From Oxalobacteraceae bacterium (GTDB taxonomy: Bacteria; Pseudomonadota; Gammaproteobacteria; Burkholderiales; Burkholderiaceae_D): a DNA stretch of 5,080 nt. Within the stretch, counting starts at the first letter, position 1, and the number at the start of each line of letters is the position of its first letter. Of the stretch, positions 1-5,080 are shown one piece after another. The DNA is taken from the NCBI GenBank assembly GCA_003132085.1, contig PKWO01000151.1:1-5080 (forward strand). The letters run 5' to 3'. The position numbers were made by a program, and so were the translations under genes. Under the pieces are notes generated by a model, which worked only from the letters and a program-made list of their open reading frames with translations, was not told the origin of the DNA and did no database searches.

Positions 1-498
1 CTGGTCGAAGCTGACGTTGCGCGCGGCCGGGTCGTTCACATCCGGCGAAATCGACGCGGTCTTCGGGGTCGGGCCAAGAGCGCCGGCGACAAAGCGCGGC
101 CGGTCGGGCGTCGAATATTTGTCGCAAGCCGCCCGCGCCAGGCGCGCCGCCTGCACATTCATTTCGTAGGCCAGATGCCCCATGTGGTAATCGTCTTGCG
201 CAATCGTGGTCGCGCCGAACGTATTGCTTTCAATGAGGTCGGCCCCGGCCGCCAAATATTTTTCATGAATTTCGCTGATGACGTGAGGCTGGGTCAACGT
301 CAGCAACTCGTTATTGCCCTTGACGAACAATTCCTTGCCCGGCACCGCGAAATCGGCAAAGCGGGTTCCGCGGTAGTCTTCCTCAGACAGGTGGTACTGT
401 TGAATCATGGTGCCCATTGCACCGTCCAGCACCAGAATGCGGCGCGACAGGATGTCGCGCAAAATCGCTTCTGTAGGGGAAATGTCGTCGTGTTTCAT
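1..498 (-). CDS. metH: Methionine synthase, N-terminal part (homocysteine-binding domain), runs off the window
   Basis: This is the first 166 codons of cobalamin-dependent methionine synthase, a cytoplasmic enzyme that moves a methyl group from methyl-cobalamin (recharged from 5-methyltetrahydrofolate) to homocysteine. The visible part is the start of the homocysteine-binding barrel: RILVLDGAMGTMIQ at residues 20-33, KGNNELL at 60-66, AGADLIESNTFGATTIA at 84-100, and GALGPTPKTASISPDVNDP at 139-157, all closely matching the N-terminus of E. coli MetH as I remember it. The zinc-binding cysteines lie beyond the window. The ATG at 498 begins MKHDDISPTE and is preceded at a 6-base gap only by a weak GAG. 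An insertion of a few residues before KGNN (AVPGKELFV region) differs from E. coli. In some betaproteobacteria the enzyme is split into two proteins; the window cannot show whether that holds here. The leader carries a candidate SAM-II riboswitch and terminator, so SAM feedback is inferred. Confidence 0.95.
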   Translation of the reverse strand, partial: MKHDDISPTEAILRDILSRRILVLDGAMGTMIQQYHLSEEDYRGTRFADFAVPGKELFVKGNNELLTLTQPHVISEIHEKYLAAGADLIESNTFGATTIAQDDYHMGHLAYEMNVQAARLARAACDKYSTPDRPRFVAGALGPTPKTASISPDVNDPAARNVSFDQ

Positions 499-531
499 GC
501 GGTACTCGTTATCGGTCAATAAAAATGCAAA

Positions 532-560
532 AACCCGGCCTGCGAAAACGGGGCCGGGTT
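532..560 (-). terminator. Intrinsic terminator in the metH leader (attenuator)
   Basis: Read on the minus strand, AACCCGGCC (560-552) pairs perfectly with GGCCGGGTT (540-532) around an 11-base loop, and the stem is followed by TTTTTGCATTTTT. It lies only 34 bases before the metH start codon and downstream of a good promoter. It would therefore stop transcription of metH itself rather than end an upstream gene, as expected of an attenuator or riboswitch expression platform. The U-tract is interrupted by GC, so termination may be partial. Confidence 0.75.
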
Positions 561-625
561 ATTCACGTCCGCTTTAGCAGTATTTATAAATAGGGCTTTA
601 CCCCCATTGGGACTCTAACCCCGGC
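553..625 (-). promoter_or_regulatory. Candidate antiterminator pairing in the metH leader
   Basis: On the minus strand GCCGGGGTTA (625-616) is complementary to TAACCCGGC (561-553), giving nine pairs with one bulged G. The second strand is the 5' arm of the metH terminator. The first strand begins with the last GCC of the aptamer's P1 helix. The two structures are therefore mutually exclusive: P1 plus terminator, or antiterminator with P1 opened. The complementarity is seen directly; the switching role is inferred. Confidence 0.5.
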
Positions 626-667
626 GCCCGCAAGCTGGGTTTGACTTTTTCAATCAAATCGGCGCCC
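569..667 (-). ncRNA. Candidate SAM-II-like riboswitch aptamer in the metH leader
   Basis: The leader can be laid onto the SAM-II pseudoknot fold. Helix P1 is GGCGCC (666-661) with GGCGCC (628-623). It is followed by the L1 signature GATTTG (660-655). The segment CC-A-GC-TTGC ends at 630 and can pair with GCTA-AA-GC-GG (578-569), giving P2 with the conserved GCTAAAG and the characteristic U opposite U inside P2b. An A/U-rich stretch (TATTTATAAATA) precedes GCTAAAG, as in the L3 of the family. Compared with the compact form of about 50 nt, it has extra hairpin-forming sequence in L1 (TTTGA at 658-654 with TCAAA at 644-640) and a roughly 30-nt insert in L3. SAM-II is best known from alphaproteobacteria upstream of methionine genes. 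The position before metH and a terminator fits. A different methionine-related leader RNA remains possible. Confidence 0.6.
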
Positions 668-671
668 GAAA

Positions 672-701
672 ATTATACGGTAAATCAAGGGTTTGCGTAA
701 A
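672..701 (-). promoter_or_regulatory. Sigma70-type promoter for the metH leader
   Basis: On the minus strand TTTACG (701-696) is separated by 18 bases from a perfect TATAAT (677-672). The predicted transcription start is near 666-664, which places the first base of riboswitch helix P1 at, or within a few bases of, the RNA 5' end. This promoter gives a leader of about 167 nt before the metH start codon. Confidence 0.6.
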
Positions 702-749
702 GACCGAGCCGGAACCGGCAAATTCGCGCAAAATCTGCCCGGCGCACCA

Positions 750-826
750 AAAAAAATTAAAAAAAAAGCCCGCTGCAAGCAGCGGGCTTAAATCCATATT
801 CCTTTAGGGAGACATGGAGGAGACAG
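750..826 (-). ncRNA. Candidate small RNA with CU-rich anti-Shine-Dalgarno motifs
   Basis: A self-contained transcription unit of about 60-75 nt lies between fmt and metH. It starts near 826-824 after a promoter and ends at the strong terminator. Its 5' part carries two CU-rich motifs, GTCTCCTCC (824-816) and GTCTCCC (813-807), both complementary to GGAG-type ribosome binding sites. A small hairpin can form from CCAT (817-814) with ATGG (797-794) and TCC (810-808) with GGA (802-800), exposing CTAAA in the loop. There is no usable ORF. The design resembles CU-rich anti-SD sRNAs known in proteobacteria (the CCUCCUCCC or cuckoo type, and betaproteobacterial toxic sRNAs), but I cannot assign a family without a covariance search. 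It could also be a processed 3' UTR fragment of fmt mRNA. Confidence 0.5.
761..789 (-). terminator. Strong intrinsic terminator (end of candidate sRNA, backup for fmt)
   Basis: On the minus strand AAGCCCGCTG (789-780) pairs with CAGCGGGCTT (775-766) around a tight TTGC-type loop, followed by a long U-tract that continues after two A residues. In the plus direction no comparable T-run follows, so it works mainly on minus-strand transcripts coming from the sRNA promoter and any read-through from fmt. Confidence 0.88.
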
Positions 827-830
827 GCAA

Positions 831-859
831 ACTATAATGCCCGCCAAGCTATAAGGCAA
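831..859 (-). promoter_or_regulatory. Candidate promoter of the small RNA
   Basis: On the minus strand TTGCCT (859-854) is followed after an ideal 17-base spacer by TATAGT (836-831). The transcript would start near 826-824 and run straight into the CU-rich motifs and the terminator at 789-761. There is no ORF in between, which argues for a noncoding product. Confidence 0.5.
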
Positions 860-870
860 ATTTCCTTTTA

Positions 871-907
871 ACATACCTCATATTCACAACGTGAATATGA
901 GGTATGT
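871..907. repeat. Perfect 17-bp inverted repeat with 3-base loop, 23 bases after fmt
   Basis: ACATACCTCATATTCAC (871-887) and GTGAATATGAGGTATGT (891-907) are exact reverse complements separated by AAC. As RNA from fmt this would be a very stable hairpin, but it is A/T-rich and no U-tract follows on the minus strand (TTAAAAGGAAA). It is therefore not a standard intrinsic terminator. It may protect the 3' end of the def-fmt mRNA, serve as a processing site, bind a protein as DNA, or be a dispersed palindromic repeat. Confidence 0.9.
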
Positions 908-925
908 AAGCTGAGGTGCATAAGC
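898..925. repeat. Imperfect tandem 14-base repeat
   Basis: TGAGGTATGTAAGC (898-911) is followed directly by TGAGGTGCATAAGC (912-925); 11 of 14 positions agree. The first copy overlaps the right arm of the 17-bp inverted repeat. It looks like a small local duplication and no function is apparent. Confidence 0.55.
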
Positions 926-930
926 TCCGG

Positions 931-1881
931 CTAACTAAAACGCCGCCCTTCAAGCGGAAACCCTTTCAAAAACTCGGCGGCCGGCAAGCGCTTGCCGCCG
1001 GGTTTCTGCAATTCGTCGACACGCAATATGCCTTCTCCGCAGGCAATCAATACACCCTCATGCGCGCCGGCGGCTAACACTTGGCCTGGCGTCGCCGCAG
1101 TCTCGGCGGCAACCTCCTGCGCTTGCCAGAATTTGATCGGTATCCCGTCAATCGACCCAAATGCACCGGGGAACGGGTTAAATGCGCGTACTTTGCGCGC
1201 AAGCGCAGCGGCGGATAGCAAGAAATCCAGCAACGCCTCTTCTTTGGTGATCTTGGCCGCGTAACTGGCGCCGTTCGGTTGCGGCGTGGCCTTCAACTTA
1301 CCTTGCTGCAGGCCAACCATCGCTTCGACGATCATTCGTCCGCCCAACTCGGCCAACTTATCGTGCAGCGTGCCGGTCGTATCGAACGGCTCGATGGGCA
1401 GGCTTTCCATCAGCAGCATCGGGCCGGTATCCAAGCCCTCTTCCATCTGCATGATCGTCACGCCGGCGGCGGTATCGCCCGCTTCAATTGCGCGATGGAT
1501 CGGCGCCGCCCCGCGCCACCTGGGCAACAGCGACGCATGGATGTTGATGCAGCCCAGAGGCGGAATCTGCAGGATGGAACGCGGTAAAATCAGCCCGTAG
1601 GCAGCAACCACCATGACATCGTGCGGCGTCGCACGCAGCAGATCATGCGCCTGCTGCGCAATCTCGGGGTACTTTCCATCGAGACGCAACGACGTCGGCT
1701 GGGCAACCGCTATGTCGTGCGCCAGTGCAAACCGCTTGACGGCCGATGCCTGCAACTGCATGCCTCGGCCAGCTGGCCGATCGGGCTGGGTCATCACCAA
1801 CGGGATGTCAAAACCGGCCAGATACAGCGCTTGCAACGCGACCGCTGCGAATTCGGGGGTGCCGGCGAAAATGATTTTCAT
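931..1881 (-). CDS. fmt: Methionyl-tRNA formyltransferase
   Basis: Fmt transfers a formyl group from 10-formyltetrahydrofolate to Met-tRNA(fMet), making the initiator tRNA used for bacterial translation. With the ATG at 1881 the protein has 316 residues, normal for the family. The N-terminal Rossmann-like formyltransferase domain opens with MKIIFAGTPEF. The catalytic set is visible as NIHASLLPRWRGAAPIHRA (N113, H115) and EEGLDTGPM (D151). A C-terminal OB-like tRNA-binding domain follows from about residue 205 (NPFPGAF near its start). The frame also extends to a TTG at 1890 (MPTMK...); I prefer the ATG because the family consensus begins at MKIIFAGT. Neither start has a clear Shine-Dalgarno sequence. 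The gene follows the def stop by 14 bases, so translational coupling is likely. Confidence 0.96.
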   Translation of the reverse strand: MKIIFAGTPEFAAVALQALYLAGFDIPLVMTQPDRPAGRGMQLQASAVKRFALAHDIAVAQPTSLRLDGKYPEIAQQAHDLLRATPHDVMVVAAYGLILPRSILQIPPLGCINIHASLLPRWRGAAPIHRAIEAGDTAAGVTIMQMEEGLDTGPMLLMESLPIEPFDTTGTLHDKLAELGGRMIVEAMVGLQQGKLKATPQPNGASYAAKITKEEALLDFLLSAAALARKVRAFNPFPGAFGSIDGIPIKFWQAQEVAAETAATPGQVLAAGAHEGVLIACGEGILRVDELQKPGGKRLPAAEFLKGFPLEGRRFS

Positions 1882-1895
1882 CGTAGGCAACCGCG

Positions 1896-2429
1896 CTAAC
1901 GCGCGGTCGAATGCCTGTTGTCGCGATGCATTTCCCGCTCTTCTTTCAGCATTTTCGCTTTGATGCGATTGCGCTTCAACGACGACAGGTATTCGACAAA
2001 TACCTTGCCCTTCAAATGATCCATTTCATGCTGAACGCAAACGGCCAGCAAGCCGATAGCCGCCAACTCAAACGGCTTGCCTTCCACATCCAGCGCCTTG
2101 ACCTTGACTTCGGTATGGCGCTCGACGCCGTCGTATACGCCGGGCACGGACAGGCATCCTTCTTCGTAAACACTCCTTTCCGGGCTGGCCCAGACAATTT
2201 GCGGATTAATGAAAATGCGCAAATCGCTGCGCGTGTCCGAGGTGTCGATAATGATCAGTTGTTGATGGACGTCGACCTGGGAGGCGGCTAAGCCGACACC
2301 CGGCGCGTCGTACATGGTTTCCGCCATATCGTCGACCAGCCGCTTCAAGCGAGCGTCGAAAGTCGTCACCGGCTTGGCGATTTTATGCAGGCGCGGATCC
2401 GGATAGCGCAGAATATTGAGTAATGACAT
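1896..2429 (-). CDS. def: Peptide deformylase
   Basis: Def is the metal-dependent hydrolase that removes the N-formyl group from nascent proteins at the ribosome, acting on the product chain begun with the tRNA that Fmt formylates. All three family motifs are present: GVGLAASQ at residues 44-51, EGCLSVPG at 90-97 with metal ligand C92, and QHEMDHLKG at 133-141 with ligands H134 and H138 and catalytic E135. With the ATG at 2429 the length is 177 residues, close to the usual 165-180, and the start MSLLNILRYPDPRLH matches the family. The open frame reaches a GTG at 2450, adding seven residues (MLLRKSR if used as start). Neither start has a good Shine-Dalgarno sequence. The C-terminal tail is Lys/Arg/Glu-rich. 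It is the first gene of the def-fmt unit. Confidence 0.96.
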   Translation of the reverse strand: MSLLNILRYPDPRLHKIAKPVTTFDARLKRLVDDMAETMYDAPGVGLAASQVDVHQQLIIIDTSDTRSDLRIFINPQIVWASPERSVYEEGCLSVPGVYDGVERHTEVKVKALDVEGKPFELAAIGLLAVCVQHEMDHLKGKVFVEYLSSLKRNRIKAKMLKEEREMHRDNRHSTAR

Positions 2430-2494
2430 ACGGCTTTTGCGCAACAACACGACGAGGAAAGAGCGTGTTTTCTCTTGCTAATTCAAGGATTTAT

Positions 2495-2546
2495 GTGCAG
2501 AATTTGATTCCATTTGACAAGAGTTGCCACTCACTTCATTCTGCAC
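2495..2546. promoter_or_regulatory. Divergent promoter region with a 9-bp inverted repeat around the -35 boxes
   Basis: The def-LysM intergenic region holds TTGACA (2514-2519, plus strand) overlapping TTGTCA on the opposite strand (2520-2515). Plus-strand spacing of 17 bases reaches only a weak CATTCT (2537-2542). The minus-strand box reaches CATAAA after 19 bases. GTGCAGAAT (2495-2503) and ATTCTGCAC (2538-2546) form a perfect inverted repeat centred on these boxes. A shorter pair, GTTGCC (2523-2528) and GGCAAC (2548-2553), lies to the right. Divergent transcription from here is required by the gene layout; the exact promoter elements and the operator role are guesses. Confidence 0.35.
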
Positions 2547-2607
2547 GGGCAACATATTGTGGCGGTATTTCCATAAGAAGCCAAGCGCCACACTCATCGG
2601 GTAAAAC

Positions 2608-3738
2608 ATGAAAAAGTTTAGCACAGCTGCCGCACTCCTTGTATTCGCATCTGTTTTTCTCCCTCTGGCAAGCCACGCTGCGTCATCCGACGACGCCAGT
2701 GTCAGCCCCGGCGCTGCGCGCTGCGCGTTCTTGGAGAATGCCCCGGACCAGCATACTGTCGTACCGGGCGATACGCTATGGGGAATTTCCGGCAAGTTCT
2801 TGCAACACCCATGGTGCTGGCCGCAAGTGTGGGGATTGAATCGTGAACAGATCAGCAACCCGCACTGGATTTACCCGGGCCAGATCGTTTATTTCGACCG
2901 GGTCGCCGGCCGTCTGCGGTTGGGTAGGCCGACAGGCTCTTCCAGCACGCAGGTAAATAATCAGGCAGACGAAATGAATCCGTTGTCGGGTCGCCGTTTG
3001 GAGCCCCAACTGCGCACGCAGAACCTTTATAGCAATGCGATTACCAGCATTTCCACCAATGCGATCGAGCCCTTTCTCTCGCAACCGTTGATTGTGAACG
3101 AAAACGAATTGAACGACACGCCGCGCATCATGGCCACGCAAGAAGGCCGGGTAGCGGTCGGCAAGGGGGACCGTGCATACGTGCGGGGCGACTTGAAAGG
3201 CGGCACATCGTTCCAGGTATTTCGCCCCGGCGCGCCGCTCAGGGACCCCGGCACGAACAAGATTATCGGTTACGAAGCGGTCTATCTGGGCACGACCAAG
3301 TTAACCCGCGCGGCAAGATCCGACGACGAGGCGAATACTTTCACGGTCGTCAGCGCCAAAGAGGAAATGGGGGTTGGCGACCGCTTGCTGCCGGTGCCGC
3401 CGCGACCCTTGATCAATTACATGCCTCACCCTCCGGCACAACAAACCGACGCCCGCATAGTGGCCATCTATGAAGGGGTTTCCAATGCGGGCCAAAACCA
3501 GATCGTCAGCATCAACCGCGGCCGGAAAGACGGCGTGGATATCGGCACCGTATTGGAACTGTATCGCTTCGGGCCCATCGTGCAAGACCCGACCGACCAC
3601 AAAAAGGCAGTGAAACTGCCTGACGAACAATATGGCGCACTGTTTGTGTTCCGCGTGTTCGAAAACATTTCCTACGGTCTGATCATGGAGGTACGCGATT
3701 CGGTTCAGGTCGGCGATGTCGCCAGATCGCCGGAGTAA
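2608..3738 (+). CDS. Secreted LysM-domain (peptidoglycan-binding) protein of unknown specific function
   Basis: The 376-residue protein opens with a signal peptide: MKK, a hydrophobic stretch from about residue 6 to 20, and a probable cleavage after SHA at 22-24. One LysM domain spans about residues 48-97, starting HTVVPGDTLWGISGKF and ending IYPGQIVYFD. LysM domains bind glycan chains of peptidoglycan. The domain is Trp-rich (W58, W69, W71, W75). The only two cysteines, C39 and C70, could form a periplasmic disulfide. Residues about 130-376 show no motif I recognise; they look like soluble beta-rich sequence with GRVAVGKGDRAYVRGD near 179-194 and a repeated 'VGxGDRLL / VQVGDVA' flavour near the end. 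LysM proteins of this kind commonly precede dprA in betaproteobacteria. The start ATG is inferred from the signal peptide; the upstream Shine-Dalgarno sequence is weak. A role in envelope maintenance is inferred. Confidence 0.9.
   Translation: MKKFSTAAALLVFASVFLPLASHAASSDDASVSPGAARCAFLENAPDQHTVVPGDTLWGISGKFLQHPWCWPQVWGLNREQISNPHWIYPGQIVYFDRVAGRLRLGRPTGSSSTQVNNQADEMNPLSGRRLEPQLRTQNLYSNAITSISTNAIEPFLSQPLIVNENELNDTPRIMATQEGRVAVGKGDRAYVRGDLKGGTSFQVFRPGAPLRDPGTNKIIGYEAVYLGTTKLTRAARSDDEANTFTVVSAKEEMGVGDRLLPVPPRPLINYMPHPPAQQTDARIVAIYEGVSNAGQNQIVSINRGRKDGVDIGTVLELYRFGPIVQDPTDHKKAVKLPDEQYGALFVFRVFENISYGLIMEVRDSVQVGDVARSPE
3732..3735 (+). promoter_or_regulatory. Ribosome binding site deciding the TTG start of dprA
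   Basis: GGAG lies inside the last codons of the LysM gene, five bases before TTG at 3741. It is the clearest Shine-Dalgarno match in the window and supports the unusual start codon and coupling of dprA to the upstream gene. Confidence 0.7.
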
Positions 3739-3740
3739 GC

Positions 3741-4865
3741 TTGACGGTTACCGAGGGGCTCGCGGCATGGCTGCGGCTTGAACAAACCGCCGGAGTCGGC
3801 CCGGAAACCGCCCGTAAATTGCTCGGCGCGTTTGGACTGCCTGAAAACATATTTTCCGCAAGCTTTTCCGCACTGCAGAAAGTGGTGTCCGAACGCGTCG
3901 CCACAGCCTTAACGACGGCCGCCTCGACACAGACGCAAGCGCTGATCGCGCGTACGCTCACGTGGGCGGACCAACCGGGAAATGTCGTTTTAACCTTGGC
4001 CGATAGCAACTATCCGCCCTTGTTGCTGAATATTTCGGACCCGCCGCTGGTGCTCTATGTCAAAGGCCGGGTTGCGTTATTGTCCTCGCTTTCGTTGGCC
4101 GTGGTGGGCAGTCGCAACGCCACCGCCCAAGGCATCGTCAATGCGGAAAAATTCTCCGAGGCGTTGAGCCGAGCGGGCTTAAGCACGGTCTCAGGCATGG
4201 CGCTGGGCATCGATTCGGCAGCCCACCACGGCAGCTTATCCAATTACACATTGCACGCCGACGCCGGCTCCACCATCGCGGTAATCGGCACCGGTATCGA
4301 TATCGTTTACCCGGCACGCAATCGAAATTTAGCGCATCTGATAGCCCGCGAAGGCTGCATCGTCAGTGAGTACCCACTAGGCATGCCGGCCATTCCGGCC
4401 AACTTCCCTCGCCGCAACCGCATTATCAGCGGCTTGGCGCGCGGTACGCTGGTAGTGGAAGCGGCTGCGCAATCCGGTTCGTTGATCACGGCCCGCATGG
4501 CTGCCGAGCAAGGGCGCGAAGTATTTGCGATACCCGGATCGATTCATTCCCCGCTCTCCAAAGGTTGCCATCATTTGATCAGGCAAGGCGCGAAACTGGT
4601 CGAGTCGGCGCAAGATATTCTCGAAGAACTGGCTCCCTTTATCGGCGCGTCAACGTTGCCCGCCACACATGCTTATCAGGCGGCGCCCGATAGCAACGAC
4701 CATGCGCTATTGACAACGATGGGTTTCGACCCGGTCGATGTCAATACATTGTCAATCCGTTCAGGGCTTGATGCGGCGGCGCTCAGCGCACAGTTGCTGA
4801 CGCTCGAACTGGAGGGCGCCGTTGAGATGTTGCCAGGCGGAATATACCGGCGCATGGACAAATGA
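3741..4865 (+). CDS. dprA: DNA-processing protein DprA (Smf), natural transformation
   Basis: DprA binds incoming single-stranded DNA in the cytoplasm, protects it and loads RecA during natural transformation; it is also conserved in bacteria not known to be competent. The 374-residue protein is of normal length. An N-terminal helix-hairpin-helix-like region (TAGVGPETARKLLGAFG, residues 16-32) precedes the Rossmann-like core. Core motifs include VVGSRNA (121-127), SGMALGIDSAAH (151-162), AVIGTGIDIVYPARN (180-194), NFPRRNRIISGLA (221-233), AAAQSGSLITARMA (241-254) and AIPGS (263-267). A C-terminal winged-helix-like segment (about 320-372) ends GGIYRRMDK. The loop SNYTLHADAGS (167-177) is slightly longer than in many homologues. 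The start is TTG two bases after the LysM stop, with GGAG at 3732; no better ATG gives the conserved N-terminus. Confidence 0.96.
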   Translation: MTVTEGLAAWLRLEQTAGVGPETARKLLGAFGLPENIFSASFSALQKVVSERVATALTTAASTQTQALIARTLTWADQPGNVVLTLADSNYPPLLLNISDPPLVLYVKGRVALLSSLSLAVVGSRNATAQGIVNAEKFSEALSRAGLSTVSGMALGIDSAAHHGSLSNYTLHADAGSTIAVIGTGIDIVYPARNRNLAHLIAREGCIVSEYPLGMPAIPANFPRRNRIISGLARGTLVVEAAAQSGSLITARMAAEQGREVFAIPGSIHSPLSKGCHHLIRQGAKLVESAQDILEELAPFIGASTLPATHAYQAAPDSNDHALLTTMGFDPVDVNTLSIRSGLDAAALSAQLLTLELEGAVEMLPGGIYRRMDK

Positions 4866-5080
4866 AAATACACGTGAACTTTTTGTCGCTTTGGCAATAT
4901 TCAAATTCGAGTATTCTTAACCGCCAGCCCGAATATGCGCGGTAAATCGTGCGCCGCATGCAGATGATTTTTTTGTTGGAATGCATGCGAAGCACGCGTT
5001 CTTTTCACTACGTCTATAATTGGTGACTATTCAGCCGCTGGCCCGAGTGCGGAGTGCGTTTTGGGGAAAGAGAGCGTCTG
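4866..5080. other. Intergenic region after dprA, no supported gene
   Basis: No convincing gene or terminator is visible. A TATAAT occurs at 5015-5020 on the plus strand without a recognisable -35 box at 16-18 bases. CGCATGCA (4955-4962) and TGCATGCG (4982-4989) form an 8-bp inverted repeat around a T-rich loop. A GTG at 5023 opens a frame that stays open to the window end, but it has no Shine-Dalgarno sequence and no recognisable product. The next gene, perhaps on the plus strand, probably begins beyond 5080. Confidence 0.5.

Noticed and set aside
175..522. Plus-strand open frame of 115 codons
   Set aside because: It is the antisense of the metH N-terminus and has no recognisable product; the minus-strand frame matches MetH throughout.
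612..625. GGGGTTAGAGTCCC on the minus strand resembles a tRNA T-arm
   Set aside because: No acceptor stem, anticodon arm or D-arm can be built around it; it fits better as part of the metH leader.
766..789. Bidirectional terminator
   Set aside because: In the plus direction the stem is followed by AAATCCATATT, not a T-run, and no plus-strand gene ends there.
833..838. TATAAT on the plus strand
   Set aside because: There is no matching -35 box (around 810-815 reads AGACAT) and no plus-strand gene follows; the minus-strand promoter in the same place is better spaced.
2478..2858. Minus-strand open frame of 126 codons overlapping the LysM gene start
   Set aside because: It is antisense to a signal peptide and LysM domain with clear family motifs, and resembles nothing known.
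4891..4917. TTGGCA with TATTCT as a plus-strand promoter after dprA
   Set aside because: The spacer is only 15 bases and no gene follows within the window.
5023..5080. GTG-initiated partial frame at the right edge
   Set aside because: There is no Shine-Dalgarno sequence, it lies directly after a possible -10 box, and the 19 visible codons match no family I recognise.

Overview
The window looks like a chromosomal housekeeping region of a betaproteobacterium in the Burkholderiales, most likely Oxalobacteraceae or a close relative. This rests on protein character (Fmt opening MKIIFAGTPEF, Def opening MSLLNILRYPDPRLH, a secreted LysM protein directly before dprA) and moderately GC-rich coding DNA; I could not run a database search. 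No insertion sequence, phage gene, CRISPR array, tRNA or rRNA is visible.

Layout. The left part is read on the minus strand: def (2429-1896) then fmt (1881-931), a tight pair for peptide deformylation and methionyl-tRNA formylation. A 432-base gap (499-930) follows, and then the N-terminal 166 codons of methionine synthase metH (498-1, running off the window). The right part is read on the plus strand: a secreted LysM-domain protein (2608-3738) and dprA (3741-4865), separated by 2 bases and probably one operon. The def and LysM genes diverge from a 178-base region. The last 215 bases hold no gene I can support.

The most interesting part is the 499-930 gap, which is dense with signals on the minus strand. 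In transcription order it holds: a 17-bp perfect inverted repeat just after fmt; a promoter and a short candidate sRNA with two CU-rich anti-Shine-Dalgarno motifs and a strong intrinsic terminator; then a promoter with a perfect TATAAT, a structured leader matching the SAM-II riboswitch pseudoknot in its P1, GATTTG, CTTGC and GCTAAAG elements, and a second intrinsic terminator just before metH. One segment of the leader can pair either within P1 or with the 5' arm of the terminator, which gives a coherent model in which SAM switches metH off by premature termination.

Functionally, the left half is methionine-centred: MetH makes methionine, Fmt formylates initiator Met-tRNA and Def removes the formyl group. 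The right half pairs a probable cell-envelope protein with the DNA-processing protein of natural transformation.
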